The notes under the pieces are model-generated. The model did no database searches. It was given only the letters and a program-made list of their open reading frames with translations, and was not told where the DNA came from. Position numbers and translations under genes: made by a program. Shown here one piece after another: positions 7,307 through 12,879 of a stretch of DNA of 12,879 bases (position 1 is its first letter; each line of letters begins with the position of its first letter). The stretch lies in the NCBI GenBank assembly GCA_947174985.1, contig CAMWLB010000055.1, positions 1 to 12,879 of the forward strand. The letters are read 5' to 3'. This stretch comes from an uncultured Lachnospiraceae bacterium. GTDB taxonomy: Bacteria; Bacillota; Clostridia; Lachnospirales; Lachnospiraceae.

Positions 7307-7353
7307 AAAAAAACCCAAAGCGCGCCATTCGGGGACGAATGGCATACTTTGGG
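7307..7353 (-). terminator. Strong terminator (possible attenuator) between the histidine kinase and ABC genes
   Basis: On the minus strand CCCAAAG and CTTTGGG form a 7-bp lower stem, then a 3x3 internal loop, then GCCATTCG/CGAATGGC as an 8-bp upper stem with a four-base loop. Seven Ts follow. It begins 10 bases past the kinase stop and ends about 40 bases before the first ABC start. No good promoter lies in that 40-base gap. Confidence 0.9.
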
Positions 7354-7363
7354 GGATAAAAGT

Positions 7364-8026
7364 CTATTCCTGCGGCAGCAGTATCTCGGTGGTAAACGCA
7401 CCTTCTTCGCTATTGCGGCTTAAGTAACCGTGATACCTCTCCACAATGCTGTCTATTCTGACAAGGCCGAAGCCGTGCTCTGAACCTTTTGTGGTGCGGA
7501 AGATGCCGCCTGTTTTTTTCAGTTTTCCGGATGCCGTCATATTAGTAAAGGACATATACAGCCGCGTCCCCTTCATGTCCATATAGACGCGTATCATGCG
7601 CTTTTCCTCCGGCAGCGCCATGCTTGCCTCGATTGCATTGTCAAATAAATTACCGATAATAATGCACAAGTCGATTTCCGCGGTTTTTAACGCCACCGGC
7701 ACATGCGCCTCCGCAATTACCGGAATCTTTCTTGCGCGGGCCAGTGAAATTTTGCTGTTTAAGATAGCGTCCGTCATGCGGTTTCCCGTCCGGATAACCG
7801 TATCCACCGTGGACAAGTCTTCGTCCAGTTCATTCAGATAGCCTTTGATTGCTTCCAAATCCCCTGCCGCCGCATAACTTTTCATCACCTGTATGTGGTT
7901 CCGGTAGTCATGCCGCCAGCCACGCACCTGCCGGTACATATTTTCCACTTCTTCATAGTGTGTCTGAATCAATTCATTCTGATACGCCGAAAGCTGCTTG
8001 TTCACATAACGGGAAAGAAATGACAT
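7364..8026 (-). CDS. GHKL-type sensor histidine kinase lacking a membrane sensor domain
   Basis: This 220-residue protein consists of little more than the kinase core. The phosphoacceptor region RGWRHDYRNH has H39. The ATP-binding domain has the N box GNLFDNAIEA (125-134) and G box HGFGLVRI (184-191). The class is that of AgrC/CitA-like kinases paired with LytTR regulators. Those normally have 150-250 further N-terminal residues with several membrane helices. Here residues 1-35 are amphipathic and polar, and there is no membrane segment, so the protein should be cytoplasmic. The start is well supported by AGAGGAG seven bases upstream, and the regulator gene ends only 16 bases before it, so no N-terminal part has been missed. 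The input signal is therefore unknown and might come from a partner protein. It ends 10 bases before a terminator. Confidence 0.88.
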   Translation of the reverse strand: MSFLSRYVNKQLSAYQNELIQTHYEEVENMYRQVRGWRHDYRNHIQVMKSYAAAGDLEAIKGYLNELDEDLSTVDTVIRTGNRMTDAILNSKISLARARKIPVIAEAHVPVALKTAEIDLCIIIGNLFDNAIEASMALPEEKRMIRVYMDMKGTRLYMSFTNMTASGKLKKTGGIFRTTKGSEHGFGLVRIDSIVERYHGYLSRNSEEGAFTTEILLPQE

Positions 8027-8042
8027 CTTGATACTCCTCTGT

Positions 8043-8738
8043 CTAAAAATACCGAATCATTGCCTGATTGACTTTATCATACATTCCTTTGGAAAGCGGA
8101 ATTTCGGCTCCATCATGGAGTATGACCTCCTTCTTGGTCACGCGCCTGATAAACCGCAGATTTACGATGTAAGACCTGCCTGTGCGGCAAAAGCTGTCAT
8201 CCAGATTTTCCTCCAGCTCATGCAGGGGCTGCTTGACCTCATAATCCTCGCGTCCGTGAATCGTCACATAATTCCGCAGCACTTCCAGATACCGTATTTC
8301 GTGCAGGGGAATCCGCACAGTCTCGCCCCGCAGAGTCAAAACCAGCGACTTGCTCAAAGAGGCAAGCCTTTTTGCAGCACGGTCCAGCACGGAAAACAGC
8401 TTTTCCTCCGTCACCGGCTTTAAGAGGTAGTGAAGCGCCTCCACTTCATATCCATCCTGAATATACTCCATGTAGCCGGTCACGAATACAATCTGCATCT
8501 CCTTGTTTTCACGGCGCACCTGTCCCGCAAGCTCCACCCCGTTCATTTTTTTCATCTCAATGTCGAGCAGCAGTATCTGCGTTTCCTTGTCCGCCTCTTT
8601 GAACAAAAATTCCTCTGCGCTCTCGAACTGCTCTATCTGCGCCGGCTGCTGCCGGTCTGCCGCCCAGCTTCCGACCATATCCGCCAGCATGGCGCGCCAT
8701 GCCGCATCGTCGTCGCATATGCTGATGTGATATCTCAT
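8043..8738 (-). CDS. LytTR-family response regulator
   Basis: A 231-residue two-domain regulator. The receiver domain (about 3-115) has the acidic pocket D9-D10, phosphoacceptor D59 (LLLDIEM), T87 and K107 (LLKP). The LytTR DNA-binding domain (about 130-230) carries the family's YLEVLRNYVTIH and RTGRSYIVNLRFI strands. Such regulators bind pairs of short direct repeats upstream of their targets, often exporter or peptide genes. The gene starts inside the end of metY: ATGA gives a 4-base overlap, with GGTGGAAG upstream as a modest ribosome site, so its translation is probably coupled to metY. The kinase follows 16 bases later. The nearby ABC genes are the obvious candidate targets, but no LytTR repeat pair was identified by eye. 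Confidence 0.92.
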   Translation of the reverse strand: MRYHISICDDDAAWRAMLADMVGSWAADRQQPAQIEQFESAEEFLFKEADKETQILLLDIEMKKMNGVELAGQVRRENKEMQIVFVTGYMEYIQDGYEVEALHYLLKPVTEEKLFSVLDRAAKRLASLSKSLVLTLRGETVRIPLHEIRYLEVLRNYVTIHGREDYEVKQPLHELEENLDDSFCRTGRSYIVNLRFIRRVTKKEVILHDGAEIPLSKGMYDKVNQAMIRYF

Positions 8739-10048
8739 AGTACTTCCACCGCCTGAAATGCCTCGTCCAAATCCTCAATAATATCGTCAATATTTTCCAG
8801 TCCGATTGACAGACGGATTGTGTTAGGTCTGATGCCCTGGTCAGCAAGCTCCTCCTCATTCAACTGGGAATGGGTGGTAGAAGCCGGATGAATCACCAGA
8901 GACTTTGCATCCGCCACATTGGCAAGCAGACTGAACAACTCCAGATTGTCGATGAATTTTTTCGCTTTCTCCGCATCTCCCTTAATTTCAAATGTAAAGA
9001 TAGAACCGCCGCCATTGGGGAAATATTTTTTATAAAGCACCTGCTGTTCTGCATCCGAAGATACCGAAGGATGATGCACCTTCTCTACCTGAGGATGTTT
9101 CTCGAGGTATTCCACTACCTTTAAAGCATTCTGCACATGCCTCTCCACCCGCAGCGACAGGGTTTCCAGCCCCTGTAAAAAGAAGAACGCATGGAACGGA
9201 GAAAGAGTCGCTCCCGTATCGCGGAGCAGAATGGCGCGAATCTTTGTCACAAATGCTGCCGCGCCTGCCGCCTTGGTAAAGCTTACGCCATGATAGCTGT
9301 CATTCGGCTCTGTAAGGGAAGGAAACTTGCCGCTTGCCTCCCAGTCAAATTTGCCGCTGTCAACAATAACGCCGCCTATCGTCGTCCCATGTCCGCCAAT
9401 AAACTTCGTCGCAGAGTGCACCACAATATCCGCACCGTACTCAATGGGACGCACCAGATAAGGCGTCGCAAAAGTATTGTCCACCACAAGGGGGATTTTG
9501 TGTGCATGGGCTATCGCTGCCATCCTCTCAATGTCTACCACATCGGAGTTGGGATTCCCCAGCGTTTCAATATGAATCGCCCGTGTATTTTCCTGAATTG
9601 CGCTTTCCACCTCATCATAATTGAAAGGGTCTACAAAAGTCGCCGTAATGCCATATTCCGGCAGCGTGTGCGCCAGCAGATTGTAGGTTCCGCCGTAAAT
9701 ATTCTTTGCCGCCACAATATGCTCTCCCGCATGCGCGAGATTCTGAAACGTATAAGTAATCGCCGCCGCACCGGAAGCCACCGCCAGTGCTGCCACACCG
9801 CCCTCCAGAGCTGCAATCCTTTTCTCAAAAACATCCTCTGTCGGGTTTGTCAGCCTGCCGTATATATTGCCCGCATCACTCAAATCAAACCTTGCCGCCG
9901 CGTGCTCACAGTTTCGAAAAACATAAGAAGAAGTCTGGTAAATCGGCACTGCCCTCGCGTCCGTCACCGGATCCGGCTGCTCCTGTCCCACATGAAGCTG
10001 CAAAGTTTCAAATTTTATATTTCTTTCCGCTAACGTTTTTTTACTCAT
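8735..10048 (-). CDS. metY: O-acetylhomoserine sulfhydrylase (O-acetylhomoserine aminocarboxypropyltransferase)
   Basis: The start at 10048 (MSKKTLAERN) has GAGG six bases upstream. An in-frame ATG at 10132 lies at the predicted transcription start with no ribosome site. The 437-residue length fits MetY rather than the shorter cystathionine gamma-synthases. It is a fold-type I PLP enzyme of the Cys/Met metabolism family: YGR (63-65) contacting phosphate from the neighbouring subunit, VVDNTFATPY (188-197) with PLP-binding D190, and the Schiff-base lysine K215 in HSATKFIGGHG. The N-terminal FETLQLHVGQ is typical of MetY. It makes homocysteine (or cysteine, with O-acetylserine) from sulfide and the acetylated amino acid in the cytoplasm, the direct-sulfhydrylation route to methionine. 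It heads an operon with a response regulator and histidine kinase, which is an unusual pairing. The leader is too short for an S-box or T-box. Confidence 0.93.
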   Translation of the reverse strand: MSKKTLAERNIKFETLQLHVGQEQPDPVTDARAVPIYQTSSYVFRNCEHAAARFDLSDAGNIYGRLTNPTEDVFEKRIAALEGGVAALAVASGAAAITYTFQNLAHAGEHIVAAKNIYGGTYNLLAHTLPEYGITATFVDPFNYDEVESAIQENTRAIHIETLGNPNSDVVDIERMAAIAHAHKIPLVVDNTFATPYLVRPIEYGADIVVHSATKFIGGHGTTIGGVIVDSGKFDWEASGKFPSLTEPNDSYHGVSFTKAAGAAAFVTKIRAILLRDTGATLSPFHAFFFLQGLETLSLRVERHVQNALKVVEYLEKHPQVEKVHHPSVSSDAEQQVLYKKYFPNGGGSIFTFEIKGDAEKAKKFIDNLELFSLLANVADAKSLVIHPASTTHSQLNEEELADQGIRPNTIRLSIGLENIDDIIEDLDEAFQAVEVL

Positions 10049-10139
10049 CATTATCCTCTTTTCCGCACTGACTGTCAAAGTGTCCAAAAAAGCATTTTCC
10101 CGACCATCAGACAGCGCATATTTTTCTCTCATTGTTTTT

Positions 10140-10168
10140 ATTATATCTTAAACACAGGCGTTTGTGAT
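10140..10168 (-). promoter_or_regulatory. Promoter of metY and the two-component genes
   Basis: On the minus strand a perfect TATAAT (10145-10140) lies 17 bases from ATCACA (10168-10163), a four-of-six match to the -35 consensus. The predicted start is near 10133, leaving a leader of about 84 nt before the start at 10048. The imperfect -35 directly adjoins an inverted repeat, which fits activator or repressor control. Confidence 0.65.
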
Positions 10169-10182
10169 TGTCATCAGACAAT
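10167..10182 (-). promoter_or_regulatory. Inverted repeat at the metY -35 region, candidate operator
   Basis: ATTGTC-TGAT-GACAAT is a perfect 6-bp inverted repeat with a 4-base centre. It overlaps the outer edge of the metY -35 element. This position suits a dimeric regulator acting on metY, but the binding protein is unknown. The region also lies 33 bases past the HD gene stop, though no T tract follows the repeat, so it is not a good terminator. Confidence 0.4.
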
Positions 10183-10214
10183 TCCCGTCACTTGCCGAAA
10201 CATCTGCAATTCCT

Positions 10215-10898
10215 TTATGACGACTCCAGCAGTTTTTCTAAAACCGCCGTCCCGTTTTTGCAAGGACCGCTGACTTCCTCCAACATATCATGGTAAAATG
10301 CCTGCGCCGACTTCTCGCGCATGACAGCAATGTCATGACCGCGCTCTGTGTAAAACTTATCGTACAGATTCTTCAGCTTATAATGATACTCCTGAAAGAA
10401 CGAGGGCGGCTCCTCGCCGCTTCCATCCGCCACCGTGCCGTCGGGACACATGGTATACAGCGGCTCTCCCACCTGCGCTTTGTACATAATCGTGCGCGCG
10501 ATTCCAACCGTACCAGTCACGTCAAGCTTGTCCGCATCGAAAAGAATCTTTGCCTCTATGCTTTTTGGCGGCGCATCCGAGCGGTATCTGTGCGTCAGGA
10601 TGCAGTCCCGCACATGGACAGCCTTCTCCTCGTCAAAGCCAATTGACAAAAGGTAGGCATACGCCTTTTCACTCCCTACCCTCGCATGGCATAGCGCAGG
10701 ATTTTCAAACTGTTCCTTCCGCCCGATATCGTGCAGCAGACATACTGCAATCAATACATCCAAATCCACGCCGCTCTCATGCTGCGCAATGTCCAATGCC
10801 TGATAGAGCACCCTATACACGTGATCCTTGCCGTGAGCGCTGTCATCCATGCAGAGCAGCATGTGATTTTCCAGTTGTTTGTAGAGTGTTTTGTCCAT
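10215..10898 (-). CDS. HD-domain hydrolase (YedJ/YpgQ-like)
   Basis: The start at 10898 (MDKTLYKQLE) has GGGAGG seven bases upstream, better than the in-frame ATG at 10916. The 227-residue cytoplasmic protein has a metal-binding HD domain. The ligands read as H26 (HGKDHVYRV), H56-D57 (CLLHDIGR) and D123 (FDADKLDVTG). The DADKLD-x-TG-x-x-GIARTI stretch and the C-terminal FFQEYHYKLKNLYDKF...MREKSAQAF pattern match the YedJ/YpgQ subgroup. B. subtilis YpgQ is known to hydrolyse nucleotides as a pyrophosphohydrolase, but the substrate of this protein is not established. It appears monocistronic, with its own promoter at 10928-10956. No clear terminator is seen in the 166 bases before metY, so some read-through into metY is possible. 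Confidence 0.88.
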   Translation of the reverse strand: MDKTLYKQLENHMLLCMDDSAHGKDHVYRVLYQALDIAQHESGVDLDVLIAVCLLHDIGRKEQFENPALCHARVGSEKAYAYLLSIGFDEEKAVHVRDCILTHRYRSDAPPKSIEAKILFDADKLDVTGTVGIARTIMYKAQVGEPLYTMCPDGTVADGSGEEPPSFFQEYHYKLKNLYDKFYTERGHDIAVMREKSAQAFYHDMLEEVSGPCKNGTAVLEKLLESS

Positions 10899-10927
10899 GG
10901 TTGCCTCCCTTTGCAAAAACTAGAAAT

Positions 10928-10956
10928 ATTATAGTTTAATTCCGTACATAAGACAA
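10928..10956 (-). promoter_or_regulatory. Promoter of the HD-domain gene
   Basis: On the minus strand TTGTCT (10956-10951) and a perfect TATAAT (10933-10928) are 17 bases apart. The predicted start is near 10921, giving a very short leader of about 23 nt that contains the GGGAGG site. Confidence 0.78.
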
Positions 10957-11000
10957 GAAAAAAGAATACGCAAAAAATTAAATACCGTTTAATCTTCACC

Positions 11001-11032
11001 AAAAAAGCTGGCACACATTTAAATGCACCAGC
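11001..11032 (-). terminator. Terminator of the lipoprotein gene
   Basis: On the minus strand GCTGG/CCAGC continues inward as TGCAT/GTGTG with wobble pairs, giving a 10-bp stem around TTAAAT. Six Ts follow. It begins 44 bases after the stop codon at 11077. Confidence 0.85.
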
Positions 11033-11076
11033 CTCTTTCCTATCCACTTTTCCATTCTATTTCTCAGTAAACCTTG

Positions 11077-12261
11077 CTACTCCTGAACAGAACTCGTATA
11101 TTCATAGTCATTTATTCGTTCCGTTACCTTGTTCTTCTTCAATGTTTCAAGGTCCGCATAGCCAACATAAGTATAACCACCGACGTTAAAAGTCTCCGTC
11201 GCAAACCACCCTGTGTCAGGCGCTTTGTAAGCATTGATATCCACAGAACAGGTTCCATCCGGCTGAATCTCTATATCTGCGTAATTGATATAGTAATAAA
11301 ACTCTACCGTCTCCTCCGGATCCGGATTGGTTGCTGTAATCTTGTATATCAGATATAGATAATTTTCAGTCCAATACATTTTATCGCGGGCCCATCCTCC
11401 CGCTTCAATCGGCTTTGAGCTGAGAAAATAATTTCCGATATAGGTAACGCTTATCAGATTCTCCGGCTTGCTCCAGTTACTTGCCACATATGCCCGAAAT
11501 ACCTCTTCACCCTTAGCAGACATTGCATCCATGATATCTGCAGGTATCTCTGCAACGTCTGTCGCATAGCGGGGCAGGCCTTCGACCGTATACGTTCTCT
11601 CTGTTTCGCTGATTACTACACCATAATTCTCTACAAAAGTGTCAACCGAGCCGGAAATGGACGCTGTAATAGTAATGGTGTCACCATTACATAAATGATC
11701 CTCCTTATCCGCAGTAAATCTTATATACTGCATCTCCTGCTGATCATAATTTGGCGTAATGGTTGCACTGATGTATGGCTCTGTGTTGGAAAAGCTTACT
11801 TCCACATAGTCAAAGGGATTAAACTTCCCCGCCTCTTTCAGACCTGATACGGTATATGTAATGTCTGAGTAACTCAGTTTGCAGTTGAAGTATTCACTCG
11901 CCATTTCATCTTCACAAGCCCACTTAAGCGTAATCGTATCACCATTGCTCAAGTTTTTCGCCTGATCCAGACTTTGAGACACACACATATCCAACAATAA
12001 TTCCTCTGAAGATTCACCCGACAAAAGCACAAGCATCTTCATCTCATTGCTATCCTTGGTGCTCAGTTTAATCTTTCCCGAATAATCCTTCTCAAACGCT
12101 TCGTAGTCAAATGTGACAGAGGCAGTTCCAAGTGAATCGTAGCCCTCACACTCAATCGTAATATACTTGTTCAGATTTACCGTGGTCTTGCCACATCCGG
12201 TCAATGCAAACATTGCCACAGCAATCATACCCAATAATAAAAGACCTTTGATTTTTTTCAT
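11077..12261 (-). CDS. Lipoprotein of unknown function with a duplicated domain
   Basis: The start at 12261 (MKKIKGLLLL) has GAGGAG seven bases upstream, better than the ATG at 12285. The 394-residue product begins with a lipoprotein signal peptide: basic KKIK, a hydrophobic stretch, then ALTGC with C23 as the lipidation site. It should be attached to the outer face of the membrane. Two similar beta-rich units follow, about residues 31-141 and 152-229. Each ends with NGDTIT (106-111; 192-197), then about 25 residues later YTVSGL or YTVEGL. Residues 230-394 form a different C-terminal domain rich in tyrosine and threonine. No catalytic motif is visible. Repeated extracellular beta domains suggest binding or structural work, but I do not recognise the family with certainty. 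The gene stands alone between a modest promoter and a terminator. It is more AT-rich than the genes at 3.5-10 kb. Confidence 0.85.
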   Translation of the reverse strand: MKKIKGLLLLGMIAVAMFALTGCGKTTVNLNKYITIECEGYDSLGTASVTFDYEAFEKDYSGKIKLSTKDSNEMKMLVLLSGESSEELLLDMCVSQSLDQAKNLSNGDTITLKWACEDEMASEYFNCKLSYSDITYTVSGLKEAGKFNPFDYVEVSFSNTEPYISATITPNYDQQEMQYIRFTADKEDHLCNGDTITITASISGSVDTFVENYGVVISETERTYTVEGLPRYATDVAEIPADIMDAMSAKGEEVFRAYVASNWSKPENLISVTYIGNYFLSSKPIEAGGWARDKMYWTENYLYLIYKITATNPDPEETVEFYYYINYADIEIQPDGTCSVDINAYKAPDTGWFATETFNVGGYTYVGYADLETLKKNKVTERINDYEYTSSVQE

Positions 12262-12297
12262 GACATTTCTCCTCATTATTTTCAAAAATATGCCTTA

Positions 12298-12326
12298 AGT
12301 TTATCACTTTTGCATTACGGAAGCAA
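12298..12326 (-). promoter_or_regulatory. Candidate promoter of the lipoprotein gene
   Basis: On the minus strand TTGCTT (12326-12321) and TAAACT (12303-12298) are 17 bases apart. Both match the consensus only moderately. The predicted start near 12291 leaves about 30 nt to the start codon. The surroundings are AT-rich, so chance matches are likely. Confidence 0.4.
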
Positions 12327-12389
12327 TATAAAATGATACTTAAATTTCCGAAAAATGTCGAATGGAAGAAAGTGTCAGTATTTGAATTT

Positions 12390-12869
12390 TTACTGATTCT
12401 GCATACTTGTTTCTTTACTAACATTTATTTTTTTCTTGATGTGACTATATACTTTCAGATAAGTATGCGTTATATCAAATTCAAAATCCAATATCCATCC
12501 CCGATTTCTAAAACTTTCCAACAGTTTAAAATGAGCACCACTATTCACTACATTTACTTCTTCCGCTTTTCCGTCTAACAGTTCATAAAGCTGATTTAAT
12601 TGAATCTTTTTCAAAGCGCTCTTGACGCTTCTTAACGATAACCCTTTTTCACATTGTGCTGCCAGCAACAGTATTTTATTTACTGCAGATACTTGCGTCG
12701 ATTCTAAGAGCCTGTTGCATAACGGAGCAGCAATTTTATCGTTCAATGCTAATACGCCGGCAATATTTTCAGAGGCTCTTTGACAAATTTCATCTTTGAC
12801 TCCTGAGTCCATAGTTTGATATTTTTCAATTAAATATGGTAAGTCGTTTTTGTCAAAATTATTTTGCAT
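12390..12869 (-). CDS. Hypothetical protein of unknown family (159 aa or longer)
   Basis: I do not recognise this protein. From the ATG at 12869 it reads 159 codons to a stop at 12390. The frame stays open for the 10 bases left in the window, and no ribosome site can be seen in them, so the true start may lie outside. Residues 1-75 look all-helical (DLPYLIEKYQ, ENIAGVLALNDKIAAPLCNRLLE). A middle part, SVKSALKKIQLNQLYELL (about 80-97), is also helical. The C-terminus has an alternating hydrophobic stretch, GWILDFEFDITHTYLKVYSH, then a lysine-rich end. There is no signal peptide or membrane segment. Base composition is clearly more AT-rich than most of the window, with many AAA and ATT codons, which may mark transferred DNA. 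No terminator is evident in the roughly 100 bases before the lipoprotein start. Confidence 0.6.
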   Translation of the reverse strand: MQNNFDKNDLPYLIEKYQTMDSGVKDEICQRASENIAGVLALNDKIAAPLCNRLLESTQVSAVNKILLLAAQCEKGLSLRSVKSALKKIQLNQLYELLDGKAEEVNVVNSGAHFKLLESFRNRGWILDFEFDITHTYLKVYSHIKKKINVSKETSMQNQ

Positions 12870-12879
12870 AATATATTTC

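Noticed and set aside
7266..7328. Longer N-terminus for the first ABC subunit, starting at 7328
   Set aside because: The start codon and following bases are part of the terminator hairpin; the GGGAGG site is before 7265.
9191..10033. A 280-codon plus-strand open frame
   Set aside because: It is antisense to metY. The peptide is a basic, cysteine- and arginine-rich shadow with no recognisable motif.
10049..10132. Longer MetY start, leader peptide, or S-box/T-box leader
   Set aside because: The ATG at 10132 is at the predicted transcription start with no ribosome site, the added residues are not typical of MetY, and the leader is too short for either riboswitch class.
1..12879. CRISPR arrays, insertion sequences or prophage
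   Set aside because: No regularly spaced repeats, terminal inverted repeats, transposase or integrase frames were seen.

Overview
The window looks like chromosomal DNA of a Gram-positive anaerobic clostridium, most likely a member of the Lachnospiraceae. The reasons are strong AGGAGG-type ribosome binding sites, sigma-A promoters with 17-nt spacers, Rho-independent terminators, a clostridial flavodiiron protein (FprA) and a LytTR/GHKL two-component pair. No phage, IS element, CRISPR array or rRNA is visible. Every supported gene lies on the minus strand, so transcription runs from high to low coordinates. No gap longer than 300 bases lacks a gene.

In transcription order: (1) 12869-12390 is an unrecognised AT-rich ORF that may be cut by the window edge. 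(2) 12261-11077 is a lipoprotein with two internally repeated domains, followed by a terminator. (3) 10898-10215 is an HD-domain hydrolase of the YedJ/YpgQ type with its own promoter. (4) 10048-7364 is an operon made of metY (O-acetylhomoserine sulfhydrylase), a LytTR response regulator that overlaps metY by ATGA, and a GHKL histidine kinase with no membrane sensor. It ends in a strong terminator. (5) 7265-3512 holds two overlapping genes for half-transporters of a probable heterodimeric ABC exporter, followed by a terminator. I see no convincing promoter between the upstream terminator and the first ABC gene. (6) 3356-761 is a redox operon, ccdA - tlpA/resA-like thioredoxin - fprA, behind a clear promoter. 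(7) 691-621 is tRNA-Gly(CCC), followed without a terminator by a 72-codon gene for a small helical protein. (8) The terminator of that small gene overlaps the promoter of a gene starting at 113 and leaving the window. Its N-terminus looks like a membrane-anchored S1C (HtrA-like) protease.

Two themes stand out. The ccdA-tlpA-fprA operon joins transmembrane thiol-reductant transfer to an O2/NO-reducing enzyme, which suggests an oxygen-defence unit. The metY-RR-HK-(terminator)-ABC-ABC arrangement places a sulfur-assimilation enzyme in translational coupling with a signalling pair next to an exporter. The transporter substrate and the signal cannot be read from the sequence. One exporter subunit has a proline inside its Walker A motif. 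I did not find an unmistakably new system. The best candidates are the metY/two-component/ABC cassette and the redox operon.
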